Origin: Anaerohalosphaera lusitana
GTDB taxonomy: Bacteria; Planctomycetota; Phycisphaerae; Sedimentisphaerales; Anaerohalosphaeraceae
Length of the DNA stretch: 64,000 nt
Assembly: GCF_002007645.1 (NCBI RefSeq)
Contig: NZ_CP019791.1
Span: forward strand, 2,170,001-2,234,000
Direction: 5' to 3'
Made by a program: the position numbers and the translations under genes. Of this stretch, positions 24,531 to 33,206 are shown piece by piece. How positions within the stretch are numbered: the first letter of the stretch is position 1; each line of letters begins with the position of its first letter. The notes beneath the pieces are model-generated. The model searched no databases and was not told the origin of the DNA. It saw only the letters and a list, made by a program, of their open reading frames with translations.

Positions 24531-25368
24531 TGTTATGTCCCCCTGAAATGGTTACGGTTTCGTTTTGGAAGTTGGCCCTGATGATCGTTTCTGAGTGACG
24601 ACTTAACGTTATATGTTTATCGAGGGTTTGACCGGTGTCGGTGCGAAGTTCAAGAACATGCTCGCCCTCTCTCAGGTAGAAAGGTTCGGCCTGCCCGCTG
24701 ACGCCGAGTTCTTCGCCGTCTACTGAGACATGGCACCAGGGTACGGCCAGGACCCGTACCTGGGCGGTTGGGACTTTCATTGCGAGCATCAAGACAACAG
24801 AACCAACACCGGCAAGCGAGACAGAGATCAGTGATATACAGGCGAGGACATTGCAAACTGCGCTGTATCTTATCGAGTTTGAAATGCCCGCAAAGAGTCT
24901 GGCCAGCTGCTGAGAGATAAAAACGGTCGGGACCCAGATGAATTTGAATAACATGTGCAGTATAAAGCCGGCAGTTTGACAGAAGCTGACAAACTGACCC
25001 CATCCGCTGCTCGGGGTGGACCGGTGAGGGTAGTATGATTGTGTCGGGGTTGGCTGGACATTGCCGGAGGAGAAGGGTTTGGGCTGAGGCGGTGTGGAAT
25101 TAGCGAAGTTTGGCGGCTGCTGAGATGCGCCGGAGGTGCTGTTCTGTGAGGCTGCAGTTTGTCTTATTGTATCGATGGCCCGGGCGATCTGGCTGAGTTT
25201 GTCGATGGTTTCTTCTCTTTGCTCGGGTGTTGTGCCGGGCATGTTGAGCCTGTTTTGCAGTTTCCGGCGTAGTTTTTTATATGCATCTTCGGCGATCAGA
25301 AGATCGTTAGTGTTGATCTCCAGCAGGGATTTTGCCTGTTCGACCGTCATGTGATACGCCGGGTTCAT
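24499..25368 (-). CDS. Membrane protein with degenerate J-like N-terminus and PEGA-like C-terminus
   Basis: The 289-aa protein has three parts. Residues 7-70 form helices spaced like a J-domain (AKSLLEI, then AEDAYKKLRRKL and later KLSQIARAIDTI), but the diagnostic His-Pro-Asp between helices is missing (RLNMPG instead). A Pro/Ser/Gln-rich linker (70-120) leads to two membrane segments (about 131-151 and 171-197). The tail (205-270) looks like a PEGA beta unit (VSVDGEELGVSGQAEPFYLREGEHVLEL). It starts by ATGA overlap with the preceding gene. With DnaK and GrpE-like genes in the same operon, a membrane-bound pseudo-J partner is an attractive reading, but this is inference. Confidence 0.6.
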   Translation of the reverse strand: MNPAYHMTVEQAKSLLEINTNDLLIAEDAYKKLRRKLQNRLNMPGTTPEQREETIDKLSQIARAIDTIRQTAASQNSTSGASQQPPNFANSTPPQPKPFSSGNVQPTPTQSYYPHRSTPSSGWGQFVSFCQTAGFILHMLFKFIWVPTVFISQQLARLFAGISNSIRYSAVCNVLACISLISVSLAGVGSVVLMLAMKVPTAQVRVLAVPWCHVSVDGEELGVSGQAEPFYLREGEHVLELRTDTGQTLDKHITLSRHSETIIRANFQNETVTISGGHNNVNKSQNSGL

Positions 25369-25832
25369 GATATGATCTTAAAATTATCCGGTACCTTTTT
25401 ATTTCGGCACAGGTGCCTGTATATGTTCTTTATGGCTGCCGCCCTGGAGATGTCATCGCCGCGGTTGGGCAGCAGTTGATTGCATACCTCGGCGAATTGA
25501 GCGTATGAGCATTCCACGCCCATCGCCTTGACAATGTGGTAGATTTCGGTATGCCGGTTACTGAGTTCTTTTTTGGCATCCTTGGAATCTTCCGATGTCG
25601 TTGTTTTTTTGTTTTTGTAAAAGACAACGGGCCTTCCTTCTATGTCCACACATGTTTCTTTGATCGCTTGGCACTTTTGCACAAGTTCGTTATCGTAGTA
25701 TGGCCTGTTGTTTGCAGGATCGCGAAAGGGCCTTGGGAATACGCCTTGATCAAGCAATTCGTAAAATCGGGCTCTTGAAAACCCCAGCAGTTTTGCTGTC
25801 TTTGAAACCGAATATTTTTCTTTTTCGCTCAT
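25365..25832 (-). CDS. MerR/HTH_17-like regulatory protein
   Basis: The 155-aa protein starts at ATG 25832 (AGGA just upstream). Residues 1-50 have the HTH_17 pattern: SVSKTAKLLGFSRARFYELLDQGVFP, then a wing with NNRPYYDNELVQ. The C-terminal part is helical (IVKAMGVECSYAQFAEVCNQLL) and not recognised. It overlaps the J-like gene by 4 nt. It could control the operon or the copy number of the element. Confidence 0.7.
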   Translation of the reverse strand: MSEKEKYSVSKTAKLLGFSRARFYELLDQGVFPRPFRDPANNRPYYDNELVQKCQAIKETCVDIEGRPVVFYKNKKTTTSEDSKDAKKELSNRHTEIYHIVKAMGVECSYAQFAEVCNQLLPNRGDDISRAAAIKNIYRHLCRNKKVPDNFKIIS

Positions 25833-25845
25833 TTTGATCCTCACG

Positions 25846-26811
25846 CTAGACGGTATTTTTCAAATGGATGCATCCTTTGTCCGTGATAGAAAGGCGGCCG
25901 TGCGTTTTTTTGATAAGACCTGTTTTCAGCAGGAAAGGCTCGCTCCTTTCGGACAGATCTTCGATATCAAGTCTTGTCGAAGATGCGATTTCGCTGATAG
26001 AGGCACTTTCTTTCAGCTCCAGTATCTTGAGCAGGCTGCGATCGGTTTCATCGAGTCCGAGGCTGTCGATCTTGAGCTCTCTGAGTGTTTGAGCGACATC
26101 AAAAGCAGTGATCAGGTCCCTGTCTTCGGCCCGGACCTTTTCGACGGCAGTATTGGCGATCCGATCTATTGCGATCGAGGCGGAGTTTTTGCTGCGATCG
26201 GCGATTTGCCTGGTAAGTTGGGGATGTTCGAGTTTCAAGCCATTTCTGTGGAAATAGTCATTTATGATTTCTGCAAGCGTGTTTGCCTGGTAATGATCAA
26301 ACTGCAAAGATGTGCAAAGGTTTTGCTTTAGCCTGTCGATGATGTTATGCTCGTCGGTGGCTGTTAGAATCAACGTAAAAGGTTCGACTGAGAGCGAATA
26401 GGATCTGGCGTCTGGGACGTTAGGCGATTGAATAAAAGCCTGCGAAAGGGCGGTTGAAAGCATTAGCTGGAGAGGCTCTTTGAGCTTCTCTGCGTTGTCG
26501 ATGAGAAGCGTTGACCGATCGTGGTGGTCACGGCAGAGCATGAATCTGTACAGGTCACCGGTTTCTATACTATTTGCCGCGGCAAGATAGAGATGATGGT
26601 TGCCGAGGGAGTTGTGATACGCCCTTGCGCAGAACTTTTTGCCGGTTCCACGGGGCCCGCAGATCAGAATGCCCGTGCTCGAAGGTGACCGGCTGTCGGG
26701 GATGGAACTCAACTGCTGCAGTGCAGAGACGGCCCCTGGTCTCCCCGATACATCCGAAAGTGTGGGCCAGGGCTGTTTCTGTTTCTGTTTTGGAGGCTGA
26801 TTAGCTGTCAT
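25846..26811 (-). CDS. RuvB-like AAA+ protein with altered nucleotide-site residues
   Basis: The 321-aa protein matches RuvB in outline. A P-loop (GPRGTGKK), Walker B-like strand (TLLIDNAEKL), sensor region (TLILTATDEHN) and a C-terminal winged-helix with GLDETDRSLLKIL and KTGLIKKTHGRLSITDKG follow the RuvB order. But the P-loop ends GKK instead of GK(S/T), and Walker B has D-N where RuvB has D-E. ATP hydrolysis should therefore be weak or absent. ATG 26811 is chosen (GAGGA 6 nt upstream). It overlaps the vWA gene by 11 nt. RuvB normally drives Holliday-junction branch migration; no RuvA is seen here. Confidence 0.72.
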   Translation of the reverse strand: MTANQPPKQKQKQPWPTLSDVSGRPGAVSALQQLSSIPDSRSPSSTGILICGPRGTGKKFCARAYHNSLGNHHLYLAAANSIETGDLYRFMLCRDHHDRSTLLIDNAEKLKEPLQLMLSTALSQAFIQSPNVPDARSYSLSVEPFTLILTATDEHNIIDRLKQNLCTSLQFDHYQANTLAEIINDYFHRNGLKLEHPQLTRQIADRSKNSASIAIDRIANTAVEKVRAEDRDLITAFDVAQTLRELKIDSLGLDETDRSLLKILELKESASISEIASSTRLDIEDLSERSEPFLLKTGLIKKTHGRLSITDKGCIHLKNTV

Positions 26812-27418
26812 TTTCAATCCTCAGTCCCGCTGCAAGGTTTTCATAATGTCTTATTAGTGTCTCAGAGTCGTCAATGAAACGATAGTGGATGTAACCGTCG
26901 GGATCGGTGGTTGCGATATCTTTAAGGAGCTGTTCATCCACATCACGCGGCTGGCCGCCGATGCCGATGGTGTCGATCACTACGCCGCGAGATTTGAGTG
27001 ACTCGGCGATCTTCATGTGTTTTGAACTCATCGAGATGTGACCGTCGGTCAATATTATCAAACTTACCTTGCATCCGTGCTTGCGATAGTGGTCGGCATA
27101 GTAATTTGCGGCTTCAAGGCCCGCACTGCGTGTGCCGCCGCGAGGACGAAGCGACTTAACCGCACTGCGGATCGCATCGATCCGGCAAACCGGTACGGGT
27201 TCGCAGAAAACACGTTCTTTATTATTGAAGCCAATCCCCACGAACAGATCATCCGGGTTGATGGCAGTACGCGTTTGGCAGAACGCCAGAATGCCGTCCT
27301 GTGCGGATTCCTGGCGTGTGCTGCCATTGCGGTCGAGTGTGCCAGAGCTTCCTGAATTATCAACCGAACCCAAGAACACTTTGGGTCTCGTTGATGGTAA
27401 AACGGTGTGTGATGTCAT
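26801..27418 (-). CDS. von Willebrand factor A domain protein
   Basis: The 205-aa protein is essentially one vWA domain. Its metal-ion-dependent adhesion site is visible: D-x-S-x-S in VDNSGSSG, Thr in RGGTRSAGL and Asp in IILTDGHIS. Ribosome site AGGAG lies 8 nt before ATG. In bacteria intracellular vWA proteins often pair with MoxR/AAA+ ATPases and act as adaptors. Here it sits between DnaK (27 nt upstream) and the RuvB-like ATPase (11-nt overlap), so it may recruit client complexes to one or the other. Confidence 0.82.
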   Translation of the reverse strand: MTSHTVLPSTRPKVFLGSVDNSGSSGTLDRNGSTRQESAQDGILAFCQTRTAINPDDLFVGIGFNNKERVFCEPVPVCRIDAIRSAVKSLRPRGGTRSAGLEAANYYADHYRKHGCKVSLIILTDGHISMSSKHMKIAESLKSRGVVIDTIGIGGQPRDVDEQLLKDIATTDPDGYIHYRFIDDSETLIRHYENLAAGLRIENDS

Positions 27419-27445
27419 CTTTAAATCTCCTAAAATAGTTACAAG

Positions 27446-28984
27446 TTATGATGCTGGCTTAGACAGACTTGAAAAACCATCCCTGGTGCAAGTGCCAAGC
27501 TGCAATTCGATGTCCACGGGCTTATTGAGAAGGGTGTCAACGGCAGTGATTTCAACCAGGCCCTCGTCTGACATACTGACGGTGACGTTTATGCGGTTTG
27601 CGTTCTTCTGCTCGGTTTCGACAGGCTGAACGCTGAGCTGGGCCGACTTCAAAGGCGTGTGATTCTCGCTGAGATCGTTCGCTCCGCCGTCATAGAGCTT
27701 CACATTGACCACTGAAGCACTGCGGTGACTGGGGGTGAACTTAAAGGATTTTGAATACGGCAGTACTGAGCCTGAGGGAATCAATACGGAATTGTATTCA
27801 CGCTGGTCATCGCCCTTCATGGCGGCGATACACAGGTCAGTAGGGCAAATATTGGTTACGGCAAGCTGACTGGGTAAAAGCGTCTTACCGGCAACCTCAA
27901 GAGGTGTATGGTCGTCACCGAATTTCTTTGCCGCATAGATCGCAGCTCCCATGGCAACGACTTTGTCCATCTCGACATCGCGCCGAGGTTCCTGGGCAAA
28001 GATTTTGCGGATGATGTCGGGAACAAAGAAATTGTTGCTAGAGCCGCCTGCGAGAAGCACCATATCGATCTGATCCGGTGAGAGATTTGCCTCATCGAGA
28101 GCCTCGCGACAGTATTTTTCTATCCGCTCGATGATCGGCTTTGCCAGTTCTGTGAGCTTGTCACGGCTGAGACCGACCTTGCAGATCTTTTCGCGGTTGT
28201 CTACTGCAATGTTGGTCTCCTCTGACATTGACAGGGTTTCCTTTGCATCACGGCAGCGATCCTTGAGTTCATAAGCTATCTGAAGGTTGCTTTCAAGGTC
28301 GATGGGGCAGCCCTGCTTTTGTGCCTGGTCAACGGTGTATGACAAGACAGCGTCGTCAATGTCTTCTCCACCGGTGTCCCTGTCGCCTGAAATAGAGAGC
28401 ACACTGAACTTGCCTGTCCCATCGAAATCGATGATCGAGATGTCAAAAGTTCCGCCGCCGAAATCGAACACGGCAGTCTTACAAGGACTGTCACTTTTGG
28501 GATCATGAGCCAGCTTTGCAGCCACCGGTTCCGGGGCAAGCTTAATCCCGGCAAAGCCGGCCCTCTCAGCAGCCCACTTTACGGCCCTTTTTGCTCGTTC
28601 AGGGTACTTGGCCGGTACGGTTATTACAACATCGCTGACGGATTCGCCAAGGTAGTCCTCTGCGCAAGACTTTAAATATTCAAGGATGGCGGCTGCAATC
28701 TGCTCCGGCGTGTAGTCCGAAAGTACAGGCAGGGAATTGCCGTCGGAATCGACTTTGCCCATGTGCCGCTTCGATGAATCAACAAAGTTTTCGGGATCAA
28801 ACTGCCGTTCGTTAAGAGCAGCCCGGCCGACGATCAGTTCATCGCCTTTGAGATAGGCACATGAACGTGTCAAAAAATCGCCAACATTGTTGGGGATGAT
28901 CTTGCTTTTTCCTTTTTCGATAATGGAAACCAGAGAATTCGTGGTGCCAAGATCGATTCCTATGGCTTTTGTTTCTGAGTTCAT
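27446..28984 (-). CDS. dnaK: Hsp70/DnaK chaperone, short form
   Basis: The 512-aa protein has all ATPase landmarks: phosphate-1 (GIDLGTTNSLVSI), phosphate-2 (VFDFGGGTFDISI) and the adenosine motif (VLLAGGSSNNFFVP). The substrate-binding beta domain is present (KSFKFTPSHRSASVVNVKLYDGG). The alpha-helical lid of housekeeping DnaK (about 610-640 aa) is missing. It would bind and release peptides or protein complexes but with faster exchange. It lies 16 nt downstream of the GrpE-like gene. This is probably an element-specific Hsp70 and not the cellular DnaK. Confidence 0.93.
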   Translation of the reverse strand: MNSETKAIGIDLGTTNSLVSIIEKGKSKIIPNNVGDFLTRSCAYLKGDELIVGRAALNERQFDPENFVDSSKRHMGKVDSDGNSLPVLSDYTPEQIAAAILEYLKSCAEDYLGESVSDVVITVPAKYPERAKRAVKWAAERAGFAGIKLAPEPVAAKLAHDPKSDSPCKTAVFDFGGGTFDISIIDFDGTGKFSVLSISGDRDTGGEDIDDAVLSYTVDQAQKQGCPIDLESNLQIAYELKDRCRDAKETLSMSEETNIAVDNREKICKVGLSRDKLTELAKPIIERIEKYCREALDEANLSPDQIDMVLLAGGSSNNFFVPDIIRKIFAQEPRRDVEMDKVVAMGAAIYAAKKFGDDHTPLEVAGKTLLPSQLAVTNICPTDLCIAAMKGDDQREYNSVLIPSGSVLPYSKSFKFTPSHRSASVVNVKLYDGGANDLSENHTPLKSAQLSVQPVETEQKNANRINVTVSMSDEGLVEITAVDTLLNKPVDIELQLGTCTRDGFSSLSKPAS

Positions 28985-29000
28985 TATTTAACCCTTTCTG

Positions 29001-29588
29001 TTAAACATCGCTGGAGTTATAGCGAAAAACTGCGGCCTCCGCCGGCCGAAGTTTTTTGTCCTTGTAGATCAAACCGGCTTTGTAAACCTCTGCGATTTTG
29101 CGGTGAAGATCTTGGCGGTCAGTGTCAACGGCTGCAACTGCAACGTGGAGGTCCTGGTCAAATTCGCTGCCCTGTTCGGGGATGATCAGATCAAGGTGAA
29201 CCCTCTTTTCGAGCTTTTCGAGAAACGTCTCCAGGTAAACCGAGATTCGCCTGGCTGATTCGGCGTCTGTCTCAACAAGGCCCTCGTTTACTTTCAAAAG
29301 ATTCATGGTCAGTGATGCTACCTGCACGAACAAAGGCTTGAGGCTTGACTCAACGATATACTCTTCAATCAATCTGCGAATCTGAGCCATTTCCTGTGCA
29401 AGTACCTTGTCGTTGGCCTCGAGCAGAGACAGCTTGTGGTCAAGCTGAGCCAGTTTGGATTCGATGGGCTTGATTTTCTGTGAAAAATCGTCCCCCTTGT
29501 CTTCACTGTCGAGCCTCACTGCGAGCTTTAGAACATCTTCTTCTGTGGCACTTTCCAGGAACTGCTTTAAAAGCTTGTTAATTCTCAT
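29001..29588 (-). CDS. GrpE-like nucleotide exchange factor
   Basis: The 195-aa protein begins with an amphipathic coiled coil (about 35-75, KLAQLDHKLSLLEANDKVLAQEM) and ends with a GrpE-type beta head: LIIPEQGSEFDQDLHVAVAAV followed by YKDKKLRPAEAAVF. The FD..H.AV and LRPA..V positions are the conserved features of GrpE. It starts after AAGGAG and directly precedes DnaK, matching the usual grpE-dnaK order. It is divergent enough to be a dedicated partner of the short DnaK. Confidence 0.8.
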   Translation of the reverse strand: MRINKLLKQFLESATEEDVLKLAVRLDSEDKGDDFSQKIKPIESKLAQLDHKLSLLEANDKVLAQEMAQIRRLIEEYIVESSLKPLFVQVASLTMNLLKVNEGLVETDAESARRISVYLETFLEKLEKRVHLDLIIPEQGSEFDQDLHVAVAAVDTDRQDLHRKIAEVYKAGLIYKDKKLRPAEAAVFRYNSSDV

Positions 29589-29700
29589 TTCTATCTCCTT
29601 GTAATTAGATATAAGGCTTTTACTATTATTGAAACAGATTCTGGAAGCGATTAAAATGGAACTTGGAGGTGAAAGTAGGTATCGTCTGGGACTTGTGGGA

Positions 29701-31773
29701 TTATCGCTTTATATAGTCTGCAACGAGCGTGCATCTTAGTTTCTGCCTCAGTTTTTTCCATTCGGGCCGCTTTTTAAGCAGGGCCAGGAATTGCCTTCTA
29801 AATCTTGTGTCCCTGCATACGAGGATAAAGCTGGTGTCTGCAGTATTGACAGATGCAAGGTAATCCAGAAAATGCCGCAGTTCGTTCTCGGCACGTGAGA
29901 TGCCGATATTGATAAACACCCTGTGCCGGCTTTGGATGTTGGTTGCTGCGATATCTATCCTGAGAGATTTTGATATCTTGACTTCATAGCCGAGATGCCA
30001 GATAGCCTTATCGAAATCGCAGCCGACCGCGTATGCGGCCATCTCGTGCTCGGGACCGCCGTTGGTCAACGGACGATGCTTGTGGCCGATAAGCTTTTTA
30101 CCCTTTGCGGTGACGATCAGAACGCTGAGCATGCCGCCGGCAAGGCCCGTGGAATATTTAAACTCGCGTGCAAACCCATTGTCTGTCAGGTGCTTTTTGG
30201 TCCTCACTCCCTGTGCAGCATTAAGGCCCGCCTTTCGATATAATGCGGTTACCGAAAGGTTTGGCTGGTTACAGACTGCTTTGAGCATGTCCGTTGCCGG
30301 CTGAGGAATTTGACCGGTGCCGGCAGAGCCGGATGATTGAGTACCGTTGGCCGGGCCGACCGCAGGTTTTATGTGAACATGCTGAAGGAATTTTTGTAAA
30401 GACTTTTTCCGCTGAGTCTCGCTGAGTATGTTTTGACAGTGAAAGGGCGGGTACTTAAAAAGGATTGGAAGGTCAAAATGCCTTGGATTGTACAAAAGCG
30501 CCTCATTTTGAGGCATGGTTCTGAGGTAATCCAGCTGCTCATCGTTGATATTCAAAATGTTTTTAAGCTTATAGGGCGATTCGCCTCTGCTGGCTGTGAC
30601 AGCGATAAAGCCTGCGTTCTGGATGATCGGCTGTGAGGTGTTGTCCAGGCTGTGCGGTATCACGATTGTTCCCTGGCCGGCGGACCGGCTCATGGTCATA
30701 ATGTCGCCGACAGGGCCTATGCCTCCGGCAGCATTCTTATCCGCCTGCATCTGAACGCATGGTGTGGCGTCATCGAGCACGAATAGTGCTGGGATTTGTG
30801 AAAGACTCTTTCGACCGAAAAACTGAACGCAGCTGTACCGCCAGTACATCAGGTAGATTGATAAAAAAGCAAGCACCTGAGGATCGATGCCCTCAAGTTC
30901 GAGGATCGCCAGGCCGGGTGTGCTGAAAAGTATCCTGAGCATATCGGAAGAAGAATAGTTCCACATTTCTGCGCCCAGGTTGTCCTCGATGGCCTTTAAA
31001 GAGGTAAGGCAGCTTTCTCTGAGCTGCTCGCGGCGGTAGTTGTATTTATATTTTTCACCATTCCTCTGTGAAACAAATTCGATGATCTGACTCAGCGTAG
31101 GGTATGCACCCTTGGGCCGGTGGTGCACTATTTGATGGAGCTTTTCGTTGAGAAAATTCTGCGCAGCGAATTTATTGAAACTAAGAGCAATTACTCTGCA
31201 GAGCATGTTGATCATCTGCTTGTGGTATCCATCCTGCCATGGCTGCATTATCGAGACGGCCAGGTCGTCGGCTGTAAACGTCTGGGTCAGAGGTGATATC
31301 TCAGGCACGCATGCCAGGTGGCGAAGCTCTTTTTTGCGAACGATAACGACCACTCTGTAACGGTAAAGCAGATCGGGTTTGGTGAGCAGGTGTTTTAATA
31401 CGGTTGTCTTGCCGCTTCCGGTCGGTCCGCTTATGATGCCGTTTCTGCAAAGCTGATCCAGATCGATTCCGGCGGTTATGTCCGTGGATGTCTTGCCGAG
31501 CTGGATAAAGGATGAAAAGGCCGTGGGCGGGTTGCTGTGCGGATAGTTGCCGATGAACGGATCATGAGAAAGTTTGAGTATGGCGCTTATCTGATCCATG
31601 TTCATTTTATACAGCGCCTGGATGTGTTCATCTGCGGTGTCCGTCAACAGCAGTGAGGCGAGCCGGGCCAGCTGAGGATTGTTTTTGACAATGTTTTTGA
31701 TCTGCTGATTGCTGAGCTGGGCCAGGATCTGCTTTTGGCTGTATCGGTTTTTGCTTTCTTTTTCGCTGGTCAT
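29701..31773 (-). CDS. HerA/FtsK-like ATPase with wHTH and degenerate nuclease-like C-terminus
   Basis: The 690-aa protein has a P-loop (ISGPTGSGKTTVLKHLL) near residue 120 and a Walker B (ALFVLDDATP) near 325-335. The ATPase spans about 80-440. A winged-helix region (VTALYRKAGLNAAQGVRTKKHL) follows, then a C-terminal fold starting at GGPEHEMAAYAV. That fold keeps Asp (RIDIAATN) but has VFINIGIS where an active PD-(D/E)xK enzyme would have ExK. The ATPase at 57441 has the same plan with intact residues. HerA/VirD4-like motors pump DNA or proteins through ring hexamers. ATG 31773 follows AAGG. It is the first large gene of the operon. Confidence 0.78.
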   Translation of the reverse strand: MTSEKESKNRYSQKQILAQLSNQQIKNIVKNNPQLARLASLLLTDTADEHIQALYKMNMDQISAILKLSHDPFIGNYPHSNPPTAFSSFIQLGKTSTDITAGIDLDQLCRNGIISGPTGSGKTTVLKHLLTKPDLLYRYRVVVIVRKKELRHLACVPEISPLTQTFTADDLAVSIMQPWQDGYHKQMINMLCRVIALSFNKFAAQNFLNEKLHQIVHHRPKGAYPTLSQIIEFVSQRNGEKYKYNYRREQLRESCLTSLKAIEDNLGAEMWNYSSSDMLRILFSTPGLAILELEGIDPQVLAFLSIYLMYWRYSCVQFFGRKSLSQIPALFVLDDATPCVQMQADKNAAGGIGPVGDIMTMSRSAGQGTIVIPHSLDNTSQPIIQNAGFIAVTASRGESPYKLKNILNINDEQLDYLRTMPQNEALLYNPRHFDLPILFKYPPFHCQNILSETQRKKSLQKFLQHVHIKPAVGPANGTQSSGSAGTGQIPQPATDMLKAVCNQPNLSVTALYRKAGLNAAQGVRTKKHLTDNGFAREFKYSTGLAGGMLSVLIVTAKGKKLIGHKHRPLTNGGPEHEMAAYAVGCDFDKAIWHLGYEVKISKSLRIDIAATNIQSRHRVFINIGISRAENELRHFLDYLASVNTADTSFILVCRDTRFRRQFLALLKKRPEWKKLRQKLRCTLVADYIKR

Positions 31774-31775
31774 GG

Positions 31776-32177
31776 TCAAGCCTTAAACAAGCTGTTGAAA
31801 AATCGTACGATTGGATTGTTTCTCTTGGCGGCGTGTTCTGGACACAGCGGGATACGCTCCTCGTTTTCTTCTGTCAACGCAGCATCCTGCATGCACAGGA
31901 TTCGGCCGCAATCATGGCAGCTTACCGTCTGGGAAGCAGTGAAAAGGCCCTCGCACTCGGAGCACTCTCGTACATCTTCGGGAGATTCAGGCTGTATGCC
32001 TCCGTCAAGTGGTGGGAAAGTGACCCTGTCTTTGTAGGTCCTGCAAAGGCCCTGTGCGTCAGTGTGAGTGATTTCGTATACGAGGAAGTAGACTTCCTTG
32101 CCCGAAGGCAGAATATGTCGGCTGTAATCAACCAGCTCCTTACCGACTATATTAATGTTGAGAGGATTGTTGCTCAT
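31776..32177 (-). CDS. Hypothetical protein with treble-clef-like zinc motif
   Basis: The 133-aa protein starts at ATG 32177. The N-terminal part is beta-rich and unassigned. Residues about 70-115 have Cys pairs (CSECEGLF, CHDCGRILC) and a later CPEH, the spacing of a small zinc-binding treble clef or FYVE/RING-like finger. The stop lies 2 nt before the HerA-like start, so the genes are coupled. Zinc fingers of this type are also found in the E2-RING protein of the right-hand module. Confidence 0.6.
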   Translation of the reverse strand: MSNNPLNINIVGKELVDYSRHILPSGKEVYFLVYEITHTDAQGLCRTYKDRVTFPPLDGGIQPESPEDVRECSECEGLFTASQTVSCHDCGRILCMQDAALTEENEERIPLCPEHAAKRNNPIVRFFNSLFKA

Positions 32178-32181
32178 GTTA

Positions 32182-32358
32182 TCACCATGGCTGGGACAGG
32201 TAATGGTTATATATCCAGATCGCCGCACGGTAAAACGTCAGGCCTATCAGCCAGCAGATAAGAAGTGACGTAAAGACAGCAGCGACCCATATCGGAAGCT
32301 TGGCAAGCGTCAATACAAACTTGCACAGCTTTGCTGCAAAACTTGTTTCCCTTGGCAT
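32182..32358 (-). CDS. Small single-pass membrane protein (58 aa)
   Basis: This small gene has an excellent ribosome site (GGAAGGA, about 6 nt before ATG 32358) and ends TGG TGA 4 nt before the next start. The product is basic at both ends with a strong hydrophobic helix (about residues 22-48, WVAAVFTSLLICWLIGLTF). Position and coupling suggest it is a membrane anchor or gasket for the HerA-like ATPase complex. It has no recognised family. Confidence 0.6.
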   Translation of the reverse strand: MPRETSFAAKLCKFVLTLAKLPIWVAAVFTSLLICWLIGLTFYRAAIWIYNHYLSQPW

Positions 32359-32576
32359 TTTGATTCCTTCCCATTAAAAGCTTGCATAAAGCATTTTACC
32401 AAGTGAACATTCTGCTTTGGATGGGAAATGCTGGTAAAGCAGGGGGTGGGGAATAATCTGTTCAGGTGCCAGGGTGTTGAATCGCCGGTTCATCAATAGC
32501 AGCGATAAGTGTGATTCTGGCAGTGCTTGCGCATGGAAGGGGCAGGTTTATTCACTTTCGGCGGGGCCTGGATGAT

Positions 32577-33206
32577 CTACTGGGGAGTTGAATTTTTGCG
32601 GAAAAGGAGCCCGTCATAGATGGCTGTGAGGCGGTCAATGTCTGGTACGGACCTCAGAGTTATCGAACCTCTGCATGTTCCGAGGGTGCTGGTGAGCAGG
32701 TTGTTGCCGCCTTGCTGGCTGATAGAGATGATTACGGAATTGAGGCCCATAAGACCAGAGACAAAGCCAGTTCTAATTGAAACCATTTGGATGCCGCTGT
32801 TGGGTATCATATCTATCGTACGGTGAAGTATCCCTTTTGACGCGAAAGTTGTCACTTCAGTTACCATATAAAAGCGGTTACGCCAGCGAAGGAAAATAGC
32901 TGCTGCCAGGGTCAGAAAACCCACAATAAATGCTATGAAAATCACTTTCTGGAGGTCTGCAGGTTGGTGGAACAGCAACATGTTCAGAATTATTGAACCG
33001 AGGACCAAATAATAAAACCCCGCCGCAACCCATCTTAATCCTAAATCTCGCAGTGTAGGTCTGCAAGCGTACAAAATGACCTCGTCGTCACGCAGGAACT
33101 TCTTGAAGCGTTTAGGGATCATCCAGCGGTAGGCCTGCTTGTGCGTGGAGGATATTACATCATTGCTATACTTGTTGGTCTCACTCTTAGAAATGGTTTT
33201 TTGCAT
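32577..33206 (-). CDS. Bacterial PH-domain (bPH2/DUF304) membrane protein
   Basis: The 209-aa protein has two membrane helices (about 57-79 and 87-107), then a bPH2/DUF304 domain typical of YdbT-like proteins (YMVTEVTTFASKGILHRTIDMIPNSGIQMVSI). Ribosome site AGGAGA precedes the ATG. It is the first gene of the left minus-strand operon, separated from the 58-aa gene by 218 nt with no visible gene. Its role is unknown; bPH2 proteins are usually structural membrane components. Confidence 0.78.
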   Translation of the reverse strand: MQKTISKSETNKYSNDVISSTHKQAYRWMIPKRFKKFLRDDEVILYACRPTLRDLGLRWVAAGFYYLVLGSIILNMLLFHQPADLQKVIFIAFIVGFLTLAAAIFLRWRNRFYMVTEVTTFASKGILHRTIDMIPNSGIQMVSIRTGFVSGLMGLNSVIISISQQGGNNLLTSTLGTCRGSITLRSVPDIDRLTAIYDGLLFRKNSTPQ

